A stretch of DNA of 15,943 nt from positions 1 to 15,943 of the forward strand of contig JAZKYL010000096.1 of NCBI GenBank assembly GCA_045612105.1, written 5' to 3'. How positions within the stretch are numbered: the stretch's first letter is position 1; each line of letters begins with the position of its first letter. A program made the position numbers and the translations under genes. Positions 6,315-14,102 of this stretch are shown piece after piece. This DNA is from SVTX01 sp045612105. Lineage in GTDB: Bacteria > Bacillota > Clostridia > Oscillospirales > CAG-272. The notes beneath the pieces are model-generated. The model saw nothing but the letters and a program-made list of their open reading frames with translations, did no database searches and had not been told where the DNA came from.

Positions 6315-9300
6315 TTAATCAACAACGTTCAACATAAATGTAAACTGATTCTCTGCTCCGTAATACATTTCATAAACGGTAGAATAGCATTCTACTGTCA
6401 CTGTTTTGCCGTCCTCGGAGATATAGAACATAGTCACCATACCGGTTGTAGCTTGACCCGCGCTATAGAGATCACGGTCTACGTATTGATGGTCTGTAAG
6501 CAGTTGAACTATGCCGTCATCGGTTCTGTGGACGATATAGGGATAGGGGTCGTGACCGCTCAACACCATAACGATATTGGAATGGTTTTTGATCAGCTTT
6601 TCATATATCTCATCGCCATCATTGTAGTCCTTTCCGTAGCGATCGGTAGCATAGTAGGACGGAGGATATTTTTCACTCGCATCCAAGGTTGTACCATCTC
6701 GATACAAATAGGCATGGAGGGTAATGATCACGTTATGGTCTTGATTTGCTTCAATGATTTCACTTGCCCAGTTCAGGATGTCATCGTTTGCACCGAAGCC
6801 CAGAGTGAAGATCAAGTATTTGGTTCCGTTCACCTCGATCTTTCGCCAGGTGTTATCCCAATTTTCGTCATATTTGCCGCCTAAGCTGCTATTGTAATAC
6901 TCTGTACCGATAGTGCTGTTGAAATTTGAGTTATCCATAGTGGAATTGGTGACACCATCATGATTTCCAATAACAACAGAGTAAGGAATACCTGCCTCTA
7001 CAAGACTGTTAAATCCTGCCGCCGCACGATCCCATTCTTCCTGTGTATCCTTATCGGTTATATCGCCGAGACCCATGACGTATTCAATCTTTTTCTCGTC
7101 CTTATTGGCAACTATCCAATCGTAGATTTTAGAGAAATTATTGGGATCAGACAGATTCACTATCTGCGTATCGCCAACCACTGCGAAAGAATAGGCATAA
7201 TCGGTAACGGGTGCTTTCTTTGCGATCCAGTCAGCGTTTACATTATGACCGTTACCGCTGATATCCTTGATGATACCGTCTGCCGACGCCTGGCGCAGAT
7301 GCCATGCGGCGATCAAGCCGTCATTATCTAAGGTTATCATATCTGCCTTCACCTCTGCCTGCGTGCGAACGTCGCTATATACTGCGACGGAGCGGATCTT
7401 GCCCTTGAAGCAGTTATTTTCATTGTTGCGATAGTCGTTACCAATGATAGGCTTAGTATATTGTGTTATAGGGCTTGCATCGGTTCTTCCTTTGTATTCA
7501 ATACTCTTATACTGCTTGCTTCCCAGGGTAACGGTGGTAGCATTTGCCGCATCATAAGAAATTCTTTGCTTAGCAACACCGTTAACGTAGCAGACTAATT
7601 CTCTATTCGCTTCGTCATTTACAATGGACACGTGCACCCATCCGCCCGTATTGACCTGCACTTGGTTGAAAATAATTGTTGCGGAATTATCCTTGGAATA
7701 GAGGTAATACAGCTTGGGCCAGCCGTTTTCGGCAATTTCAAAGCTGAATTCGGGATACGTATAGAGATCCTTATAGTTTCCAAGGATTACGCCTCCACGT
7801 GTTGTAGTAATATCAAGAGCATAATTTTTAGGTAAGTTGATCCAAGCTTCATAAGTTATCGGAGTACCCGAGAGATTCTTATCAAGCACAGTGGTAGCAT
7901 ACTCAACAGAAAAGATCTTAGGCAAAGAAATATCATATCCGTTGCCGCTGACATCCTCAACCCATGCAGCGTTGCCACCGGAGACGTCCCAAGCAGCGAT
8001 CAAACCGTCCTTGCCGTAGGAGTTCTTATCTGCCATGATCTCCTCTGCTGTACGCACGTCGTTGTAAACGGCAATCGAATGAATCTCTCCCTTGAAATAA
8101 TGCTTTGTTGCCGCAGGGCGGAAATCGTTTCCGATCATGGGAGTCGAGTAAACAGAAACAGGCGTCGGCGAGAGAGCATAATCGCTATATGCGATTTCCT
8201 GCTTCATTTCGCCGTCAACGTAGCACAGAAGCTTCTCGTGCTCAACGTCATTTACAATTACGAGATGCAACCAGGAATTTGTATTGACTTTAACGTTTTT
8301 GAATATTACTGTTACGGCAGTTTCTGCCTTGTAAAGATAATACAATTTGGGATTGGCATTTTCATCGATCTCAAAGCTGAAGGCAGGCACATCCGTTGTC
8401 TTATCGTAGTAATTTCCAAGGATTACGCCGCCGCGGTTACTTGCACCGACCGCAAAGTTCTCAGGTAACTTGAACCAAGCTTCGTATGTAAGAGGAACGT
8501 CAGACAGATCGTTCGACGCCATAAATCCATCTGTTGCGCTGAATTTTTTACCCGTAGTGTCCTCATCGGGAGCAGAAAGAACGCCTTTTGATTCGGTTTC
8601 AACACTCTCGGTAGTTTCAACACTCTCGGTAGTTTCGACACTCTCGGTAGTTTCAACACTCTCGCTTGTTTCAACACTCTCGGTTGTTTCAACACTCTCG
8701 GTTGTTTCAACACTCTCGGTTGTTTCGACACTCTCGGTAGTTTCAACGTTCTCGGTAGTTTCAACGCTCTCGGTTGTTTCAACGCTCTCGGTAGTTTCAA
8801 CGTTCTCGGTAGTTTCAACGCTCTCGGTTGTTTCAACGCTCTCGGTTGTTTCGACACTCTCGGTAGTTTCAACACTCTCGGTAGTTTCAACGCTCTCGGT
8901 AGTTTCAACACTCTCGGTAGTTTCAACACTCTCGGTTGTTTCAACACTCTCGGTAGTTTCGACACTCTCGGTTGTTTCAACACTCTCGGTTGTTTCGACA
9001 CTCTCGGTAGTTTCGACACTCTCGGTAGTTTCAACGTTCTCGGTAGTTTCGACACTCTCGGTTGTTTCAACACTCTCGGTAGTTTCGACACTCTCGGTAG
9101 TTTCAACACTCTCGGTAGTTTCGACACTCTCGGTAGTTTCGACACTCTCGGTAGTTTCAACACTCTCGGTAGTTTCGACACTCTCGGTTGTTTCAATGCT
9201 CTCGGTAATGTTGCCACCCTCGGTGTCATCTCCGCTTTCTGTGGTTTCGCTACTTACATTTTCTTCTACAGTTTCAGTTTTCTCTGCAGATTCCGTTGTC

Positions 9301-9416
9301 CCAACGGTAGTGTCATCAACTCTGCCGCCTTTATTGTTGCAGCTTGTTAAAATCAAGCTTGACAACATTACGAAGCAAAGCAAAAGTGCGACGATCGGCT
9401 TAAATAAACGTTTCAT
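6315..9416 (-). CDS. Surface lipoprotein: VETTES repeat linker, two LamG-like domains, calcineurin-like phosphoesterase
   Basis: Likely an exported, membrane-anchored phosphoesterase. The ATG at 9416 is chosen because AAAGGA precedes it by about seven bases and it opens a lipoprotein signal peptide: MKRLFKP, a hydrophobic core and lipobox LTSC with Cys25 or 26. A Thr/Glu-rich stretch and 33 six-residue repeats (residues 74-271) follow. Two LamG/concanavalin-like domains (about 290-465 and 495-730) share TYEAW, RGGVILGNY, YYLY, FKG.I.S.AVY and DGLIAAW. The metallophosphoesterase domain (about 740-1030) has GDTQ (748-751), GLGDITD, GNHD (817-820), TLHAY and GHDP (954-957). Q replaces the first-motif His and GHDP stands where GHxH is usual, so metal coordination may be non-classical. 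Substrate unknown; the surface LamG domains suggest glycan binding. It is last in an operon, 35 nt after the transporter gene. Confidence 0.85.
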   Translation of the reverse strand: MKRLFKPIVALLLCFVMLSSLILTSCNNKGGRVDDTTVGTTESAEKTETVEENVSSETTESGDDTEGGNITESIETTESVETTESVETTESVETTESVETTESVETTESVETTESVETTESVETTENVETTESVETTESVETTESVETTESVETTESVETTESVETTESVETTESVETTESVETTESVETTESVETTESVETTENVETTESVETTESVETTENVETTESVETTESVETTESVETTESVETSESVETTESVETTESVETTESVETESKGVLSAPDEDTTGKKFSATDGFMASNDLSDVPLTYEAWFKLPENFAVGASNRGGVILGNYYDKTTDVPAFSFEIDENANPKLYYLYKAETAVTVIFKNVKVNTNSWLHLVIVNDVEHEKLLCYVDGEMKQEIAYSDYALSPTPVSVYSTPMIGNDFRPAATKHYFKGEIHSIAVYNDVRTAEEIMADKNSYGKDGLIAAWDVSGGNAAWVEDVSGNGYDISLPKIFSVEYATTVLDKNLSGTPITYEAWINLPKNYALDITTTRGGVILGNYKDLYTYPEFSFEIAENGWPKLYYLYSKDNSATIIFNQVQVNTGGWVHVSIVNDEANRELVCYVNGVAKQRISYDAANATTVTLGSKQYKSIEYKGRTDASPITQYTKPIIGNDYRNNENNCFKGKIRSVAVYSDVRTQAEVKADMITLDNDGLIAAWHLRQASADGIIKDISGNGHNVNADWIAKKAPVTDYAYSFAVVGDTQIVNLSDPNNFSKIYDWIVANKDEKKIEYVMGLGDITDKDTQEEWDRAAAGFNSLVEAGIPYSVVIGNHDGVTNSTMDNSNFNSTIGTEYYNSSLGGKYDENWDNTWRKIEVNGTKYLIFTLGFGANDDILNWASEIIEANQDHNVIITLHAYLYRDGTTLDASEKYPPSYYATDRYGKDYNDGDEIYEKLIKNHSNIVMVLSGHDPYPYIVHRTDDGIVQLLTDHQYVDRDLYSAGQATTGMVTMFYISEDGKTVTVECYSTVYEMYYGAENQFTFMLNVVD
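8604..9197 (-). repeat. 33 tandem 18-bp repeats encoding VETTES
   Basis: The 18-bp unit runs without a single indel for 33 copies. By my count 28 copies encode exactly VETTES; three have N in place of the final S, one is VETSES, and one starts with I. DNA differences are otherwise synonymous: GTT/GTC for Val, ACT/ACA for the first Thr, AGT/AGC for Ser. A partial VETES unit follows on the C-terminal side. The array is in frame, so copy-number change would alter linker length without breaking the protein. Confidence 0.97.
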
Positions 9417-9451
9417 AATTAATCCTTTCACATTAAATATTTTTTCGCATA

Positions 9452-10651
9452 TCAACAACAAAATTTTTTCATAAACCACTTATAAGGCAACGCCACTACG
9501 ACACCGACTACCATAAGTGCGATCCATACTAGGATAAGATTTCCCCATCCGATACTGCTCACCGCATTAGCGAACACAAGATTCGCCGTCGCCGCCGCCA
9601 TATAGCTGACAAAATCGAGAAATCCCGTCGCCGTCGACACCATTCCCGTGTCTCTGAGGCTCGGACAATAGCGACTCCAGAGCATACTTGCCGCGCCGTT
9701 TGACGACATAATTGCAAGCACGATAAAAACGACGTTAAATATGGGATGCTTTACAAAATAGGTCAGCGTGAAGAATATGACCGCGCAGGAAAACATCAAA
9801 AGCACCGTTTTGTTCATATCATGCCCCAGGCGCTCGTAAGTAAAGACCGCAATAAAGGCAGTAAAGGAAATTACAAGTGTCGCAACGGTAAACACCGTCG
9901 CAGAGGTATCAGCGGAATATCCAAGATACTGATTTATATACGTAGGCAACCAGAATACTACCGACGTACGCACCACGCCCGTCAGGATCGAAATAAAGGT
10001 GAATTTGACGATGTTGCGCTCGAAAAGCACCTTAATATTCTTAACTCCCTTCTCCATCGGCTTATACTGACCGTATTTTACCACCCCTTTCTTTTCAAAG
10101 GCAGTGAAAAACCCGAAGGAAAGAACAGCCATAAGGAACAAGAATCCACTGCTGACAGTAAATACGCTCTGCCAAGCCATAAAGGAAGCAAGAATTCCCG
10201 CTGAGGGTGAGCCGAAGAATGAAGCAAAGGTATAACCGAGACTGCATCTTGTGGCATATATCGGCTCGGTATTTTCGCTAACCACCTTGGTCATAGGACC
10301 GTAGATCATAGACAGAAAAAATCCCGTGAAGCCGTAGGCAATAACCGCCGGAGCAGGCGAAGCAGCAACAAACGAAAAGACAATATTTGTTACACCCGCG
10401 CCCACAAGCCCCATAAATATCATCCATTTTGCGTGAATCTTGTCACCGACAGCCCCGTTTATCAGCTGACCTACGGCATAGCAGATAAAATAGACCGAAG
10501 AAACAGTACCGATAAAGCTCTCACTGTAACCGCCCTCGATCATCTGCGGAGTTACCGCGCCGAGTATATTTCGCGCAATGTAGACCGCCAGATATGACAC
10601 CGAGCAAAGAGAACCTATATATATTGCTTTTTTAGCGTTTTGATTTATCAT
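9452..10651 (-). CDS. MFS transporter, organophosphate:phosphate antiporter-like (GlpT/UhpT type)
   Basis: Inner-membrane transporter of 399 residues with about 12 hydrophobic helices in two halves separated by a charged loop (FEKKGVVKYGQYKPMEKG, near residue 190). The first helix YLAVYIARNILGAVTPQMI, followed by a Gly/Ser-rich loop and a second-helix YFICYAVGQLINGAVGDKI, resembles the OPA family pattern (Y..R.NL..A.P followed by YG..K...G..SD). OPA members exchange sugar phosphates or glycerol-3-phosphate for phosphate. The exact substrate cannot be read from sequence. The start at 10651 has GAAGGGA eight bases upstream. It lies 33 nt downstream of the RpiR gene and 35 nt before the lipoprotein gene, so co-transcription is likely. 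The phosphoesterase partner and RpiR regulator both fit a phosphorylated substrate. Confidence 0.8.
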   Translation of the reverse strand: MINQNAKKAIYIGSLCSVSYLAVYIARNILGAVTPQMIEGGYSESFIGTVSSVYFICYAVGQLINGAVGDKIHAKWMIFMGLVGAGVTNIVFSFVAASPAPAVIAYGFTGFFLSMIYGPMTKVVSENTEPIYATRCSLGYTFASFFGSPSAGILASFMAWQSVFTVSSGFLFLMAVLSFGFFTAFEKKGVVKYGQYKPMEKGVKNIKVLFERNIVKFTFISILTGVVRTSVVFWLPTYINQYLGYSADTSATVFTVATLVISFTAFIAVFTYERLGHDMNKTVLLMFSCAVIFFTLTYFVKHPIFNVVFIVLAIMSSNGAASMLWSRYCPSLRDTGMVSTATGFLDFVSYMAAATANLVFANAVSSIGWGNLILVWIALMVVGVVVALPYKWFMKKFCC

Positions 10652-10684
10652 CAGATCATTCCCTTCACAAAGCTTTTTCTATCA

Positions 10685-11533
10685 TTAGTCCTTAACGTTG
10701 TGAGAGCGAAGTATCTCGCTCATCTTTGCATATCTCTCGGCGCTTCCCTCGATTTTCTTGCGGAGAGAGATGCAAAGAGTGTCAACGATGGCGAGCTGTG
10801 AGGCTCTTATCTCAGTCGCGTGTGTGCTGAATGAGCTGCCGCCGGGCGCGGCGATCAAGGTCACGTCGGCAAGGCGGGCAAGTGGCGACTCTCTATGTGC
10901 GGTTATAGCCAAGATCGGTGCGCCGTTGGCTTTGGCAAGCTTTACCGCGTCGATAACGTCCTGAGTCTGCCCCGAGGAAGAGACCGCCACAACAAGGCTG
11001 TTTTCGTCAAGCATAGATGCCGACATCGCGCAGGTCAGAACGTCGCTGACAAAATTTGCGGGTAGACCTAACTGAATTAGCTGATAGTACATATCGGTCG
11101 CAACCACAGCAGAGCGGAAAATACCGTATATCTCGATCTTTTTTGCTGACAATAGCATTTCAACCGCGCGCGAGAGCTCATTTTCTCCGTTAAGCGCAAC
11201 CGTGTTTTCAAGGGCAAGGTCTATGTCAGCCACAGTGTTTCCAAGAATCGCGCTGACGGTCTCACTATCGTCCGTGGCACCGAACGGGATCTCACCCTGC
11301 TCGGCAATCGCCCTTGCCACCGCCATTTTAAGGTCAGGAAATCCCCCTCCGCAATATTTTTTGGAAAAATTGATTATACTTCCCTGCGCTACTCCCGAAA
11401 CACGTGCAAGCTCTCCGAGGGAATATTTTGTGAACTTTTCGGGATCGGAGAGAATGACTCTGGCGATCTTGCGCTCCGCCGTACTCATAAACTCAAGTGT
11501 TGATCTCAATCTATGTAACAGTTTGTTCTCCAT
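10685..11533 (-). CDS. RpiR-family transcriptional regulator (HTH + SIS domains)
   Basis: DNA-binding regulator that usually senses a phosphosugar. The N-terminal HTH covers about residues 1-77 (MSTAERKIARVIL, then YSLGELARVSGVAQGSI as the recognition region). The SIS sugar-phosphate isomerase-like domain covers about 110-255, with IYGIFRSA (135-142), SSSGQTQDVIDA (from 175) and a following ILAITAHRESPLARLAD stretch. At 282 residues it is full length for the family. The start at 11533 has GGAGG four bases upstream. First gene of the minus-strand operon with the MFS transporter and surface phosphoesterase, and divergent from the glycoside hydrolase; such a regulator commonly controls both flanking units and itself. 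Confidence 0.92.
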   Translation of the reverse strand: MENKLLHRLRSTLEFMSTAERKIARVILSDPEKFTKYSLGELARVSGVAQGSIINFSKKYCGGGFPDLKMAVARAIAEQGEIPFGATDDSETVSAILGNTVADIDLALENTVALNGENELSRAVEMLLSAKKIEIYGIFRSAVVATDMYYQLIQLGLPANFVSDVLTCAMSASMLDENSLVVAVSSSGQTQDVIDAVKLAKANGAPILAITAHRESPLARLADVTLIAAPGGSSFSTHATEIRASQLAIVDTLCISLRKKIEGSAERYAKMSEILRSHNVKD

Positions 11534-11546
11534 AATGCCTCCGATT

Positions 11547-11609
11547 TTGAGTTTTTCTCAATAATTCTTTTGGTCGGCTGATTATATCACAGAGGAGCGC
11601 TTTTGTCAA
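11547..11609 (-). promoter_or_regulatory. Consensus promoter of the rpiR operon and a leader inverted repeat
   Basis: On the minus strand: -35 TTGACA (11604-11609), a 17-bp spacer, and -10 TATAAT (11581-11586), a perfect sigma-A match at both boxes. Downstream in the leader, before the SD, lies the inverted repeat TTGAG/CTCAA with a 5-bp centre (11547-11561). This is a candidate operator for RpiR autoregulation or a small mRNA hairpin. Confidence 0.8.
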
Positions 11610-11722
11610 CACAAATTCAAAAAAAGTTTTAGTTTTTTATTGCAAATCCAAGCACAAAACAAAAAGTAACTATTACACAACAAAATTTACAAAAAGTGCA
11701 AGCATTAGACGATAAAATATAC

Positions 11723-11760
11723 TATAATTCAAATATAAACCACCTAAGGAGGACTTTTTT
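11723..11760 (+). promoter_or_regulatory. -10 element and strong RBS of the glycoside hydrolase gene
   Basis: TATAAT at 11723-11728; no good -35 lies 16-18 bp upstream (AAGCAT at 17 bp), which suggests a promoter that needs activation. The RBS AAGGAGG (11746-11752) is eight bases before the ATG at 11761 and is the strongest SD in the window. The upstream stretch 11615-11700 is rich in A and T tracts. Confidence 0.55.
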
Positions 11761-13773
11761 ATGGCAAAGCTCCCAATGAGACAGATACATCTTGATTTTC
11801 ACACCTCGGAATGCATCGAGGGCATTGGAAGCCGTTTTTCTAAAGAAAATTTCGCCGCAGCGCTGAAGGAGGGGCACGTAAGCTCGATCACTCTCTTCTC
11901 CAAGTGTCACCACGGCTGGTCATATCACCCCACAGAGGCTAACGAGATGCATCCCCATCTTGATTTCGATCTGCTTGGCGCACAGCTTGAGGTATGCCGC
12001 GAGCTTGGTGTCAGAGCCGAAATCTATATCTCCGCTGGCTTTGACGAAAAGTATGCAGTAAAGCATCACGATCACCTTTGGCGAACCTCCGAGGGCAAGT
12101 GCGCTCCCTTCGATCAGGCAGGATACCACCGCATCTGCTTCTCCTCCCCATATCTCGACATACTCTGCGCTCAGGTCGAGGAGGTCATGGTTAAATACAA
12201 GGGGCAGTTCGACGGAATTTTCCTTGATATCATCGGCGCGACTCCCTGCTATTGCGAACGATGCAAGGCAGAGATGGAAAAGCGCGGCATCGATCTTAGC
12301 AACGTCGGACAGGTCTTTGGCTACGCCAAGGAGCTTTATCAGCACTACTGCGACAGAATCGACGAAGCGGTACACAAATACGACCCCGATATGCCAATTA
12401 TTCACAACGACGGCGGCGCGCTCTTTCAGGGTAGAAGAGTGGCATTCCGCAACACCAAGCACCTTGAGATCGAGTCTCTGCCCACGGGTGGCTGGGGCTA
12501 CGACCACTTCCCAAAGACCGCGGCATACGCAAGAACCTTCGGCAAGGAATTTTTAGGTATGACGGGTAAATTCCACAAGACCTGGGGCGAGTTCGGCGGC
12601 TTCAAGCACCCTAACGCTCTTCGCTACGAAGCAGCCCTTGCCAACGCTTGCGGAGCAAAAAGCTCTGTGGGCGACCAGCTTCACCCCGACGGTGAAATGG
12701 ACCTCGCAACCTACCGTCTCATCGGCAAGGCTTATTCCGAGGTCGAGGCAAGAGAAAGCTGGCTCACAGACAGCGAATATATTGCCGACATCGGTCTCGT
12801 TTCAGCGGCGGCTTGTGTCAACAGCCCCTATTATACCGATTTCAACGCGGCTCAGATGACCGCAAACGGCACCCTTCAGGACGACGGAGCCAACCGAATC
12901 CTCCTTGAAGGTCACTATCTTTACAACATCATTGATCCCGAGGAGGAGCTTACAAAATATAAGCTTCTCATCCTTCCCGACAATATTACCGTCGACGGTG
13001 CATTCAAGGAAAAGCTTCTCGACTATATGGCAAGGGGTGGCAAAATTCTGCTTTCGGGATGCTCGGGCGTGGACAAGAGCGGTAAGTTTGCCCTTGACCT
13101 CGGCGCAAGCTATGTAGGCAAAAATGAGCTTAACCCCAGCTATCTCCGTCCCGAATTCGATCTTTATCCAAACGGCAAGACCTCGTACGTTATGTACAGC
13201 ACAAGCTACAACGTGACTCTTGACGAGGGCTTTGAGGGCGAGATATGCGCTCTTCGAAACGACTCCTACTTCAACCGCACCGCCGAGCATTTCTGCTCAC
13301 ATTATCACACCCCATACCACAGACAAAAGCTGACAACAGGAGCATTTATTTCGGGCAACGTGGGCTATATCTGCTGGGAGATCTTCTCGGAATACGCAAC
13401 ATATGGCTCGGTTCATCTGAAATACGCGGCGATAGATATGATCGACCGACTCTTGGGCGACGAAAAGACCGCCATCACTACCCTGCCCTCTCAGGGCATC
13501 TTCTCGGTAATGAGACAACCCACCGAGAGCGGATACAGGCTTGTCAACCATCTCGCCTACGCTGTCCCCAAGCTTCGCGGCAAGAATACCGAGATCATCG
13601 AGGATATTCCCGCGGTACTTGACACTCGCGTCACAGTAAAGGTTGACAAAAAGCCCGCGCGCGTTTATCTCGCGCCCTCTATTCAGGAGCTTGATTTCAC
13701 CTACGAGAACGGTAAGGTCAGCTATACGGTGCCAAAATTTGAGTGCTCAATTCTTGCTGTAATTGAGTTTTAA
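11761..13773 (+). CDS. Cytoplasmic glycoside hydrolase, GHL6/GH151-like with a beta-galactosidase-type trimerisation domain
   Basis: Predicted carbohydrate hydrolase, 670 residues, no signal peptide. The N-terminal (beta/alpha)8-like part (about 1-340) opens with RQIHLDFHTSE and has SITLFSKCHHGWSYHPT, AEIYISAGFDE, GIFLDIIG with D156, then a cysteine cluster C163-Y-C165-x-x-C168, and LEIESLPTGGWGYDHFP. A middle alpha/beta domain (about 345-560: KYKLLILPDN, LLDYMARGGKILLSG) resembles the GH42 trimerisation/amidotransferase-like fold, and a small C-terminal beta domain follows. This architecture matches proteins annotated as hypothetical glycosyl hydrolase 6, some of which are GH151 alpha-L-fucosidases; the specificity here is not established. 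It is divergent from the RpiR operon, suggesting shared control. The sugar it releases may be the ligand-forming substrate, but that is inference. Confidence 0.8.
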   Translation: MAKLPMRQIHLDFHTSECIEGIGSRFSKENFAAALKEGHVSSITLFSKCHHGWSYHPTEANEMHPHLDFDLLGAQLEVCRELGVRAEIYISAGFDEKYAVKHHDHLWRTSEGKCAPFDQAGYHRICFSSPYLDILCAQVEEVMVKYKGQFDGIFLDIIGATPCYCERCKAEMEKRGIDLSNVGQVFGYAKELYQHYCDRIDEAVHKYDPDMPIIHNDGGALFQGRRVAFRNTKHLEIESLPTGGWGYDHFPKTAAYARTFGKEFLGMTGKFHKTWGEFGGFKHPNALRYEAALANACGAKSSVGDQLHPDGEMDLATYRLIGKAYSEVEARESWLTDSEYIADIGLVSAAACVNSPYYTDFNAAQMTANGTLQDDGANRILLEGHYLYNIIDPEEELTKYKLLILPDNITVDGAFKEKLLDYMARGGKILLSGCSGVDKSGKFALDLGASYVGKNELNPSYLRPEFDLYPNGKTSYVMYSTSYNVTLDEGFEGEICALRNDSYFNRTAEHFCSHYHTPYHRQKLTTGAFISGNVGYICWEIFSEYATYGSVHLKYAAIDMIDRLLGDEKTAITTLPSQGIFSVMRQPTESGYRLVNHLAYAVPKLRGKNTEIIEDIPAVLDTRVTVKVDKKPARVYLAPSIQELDFTYENGKVSYTVPKFECSILAVIEF

Positions 13774-13782
13774 TACTAAAAT

Positions 13783-13823
13783 GGCTGACGTAACGCACAA
13801 AAGCATTACGTCAGCCGTTTTTT
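13783..13823 (+). terminator. Rho-independent terminator of the glycoside hydrolase gene
   Basis: A perfect 11-bp stem GGCTGACGTAA (13783-13793) and TTACGTCAGCC (13806-13816), with a loop that can pair a further GC, followed by G and six T (13818-13823). It starts ten bases after the stop codon. A short A run on the other side may allow weak bidirectional use. Confidence 0.92.
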
Positions 13824-13841
13824 GTATGGTGTTCGAATTTT

Positions 13842-14097
13842 GATTTAGCGGGGAGTTAAAAAGTGATATTGTCGCTTCGCGACAGTGATATTTTCCTATC
13901 GGAAAGTGATATTGTTCGGCATTGCCGAACAGTGTTATTCTATTCGCCTCCTTAACTTGCGCAGCAAATACCACTCGCCGTAGGCGAATATCACTGCGAA
14001 GCCTATGCCAAAGGCGATGAGGTGGTCTTCACTACTCCGCCTTGCGGTAACACTCGCCTCAGGCGAATATAACTGCGCACCTTTGGTGCGCTAAATC
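13842..14097. repeat. Head-to-head array of 9-bp units alternating with mini-hairpins
   Basis: Left half: AGTGATATT (13862-13870), hairpin GTCGC-ttc-GCGAC (13871-13883), AGTGATATT (13884-13892), hairpin TTCC-tatc-GGAA (13893-13904), AGTGATATT (13905-13913), hairpin GTTCGGC-att-GCCGAAC (13914-13930), AGTGTTATT (13931-13939). Each element abuts the next without a spare base. Right half, opposite orientation: AATACCACT (13967-13975), CGCC-gta-GGCG, AATATCACT (13987-13995), a degenerate stretch, CCGC-ctt-GCGG (14037-14047), TAACACT, CGCC-tca-GGCG (14055-14065), AATATAACT (14066-14074), GCGCACC-ttt-GGTGCGC (14075-14091). GATTTAGCG (13842-13850) and CGCTAAATC (14089-14097) form terminal inverted repeats. 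It lies between convergent genes. No ORF or T tract is evident. Confidence 0.85.
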
Positions 14098-14102
14098 GCA
14101 AT

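Noticed and set aside
8423..9474. Long open frames on both strands through the VETTES repeat region (STLSVV-type and LPRVSK-type peptides)
   Set aside because: They are by-products of an 18-bp repeat without stop codons in these frames. The lipoprotein frame has a signal peptide, SD and recognisable domains; the others have none.
9417..9479. Upstream start of the lipoprotein frame at 9479
   Set aside because: It would overlap the transporter gene and place 21 residues ahead of a clear lipoprotein signal peptide that has its own SD.
11615..11700. Phased A-tract curved DNA upstream of the glycoside hydrolase
   Set aside because: A and T runs are frequent, but their spacing by eye is not regular enough to claim phasing.
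13842..14097. CRISPR array
   Set aside because: The repeated unit is only 9 bp, the intervening sequences are self-complementary hairpins of varying length, orientation flips in the middle, and no cas gene is nearby.
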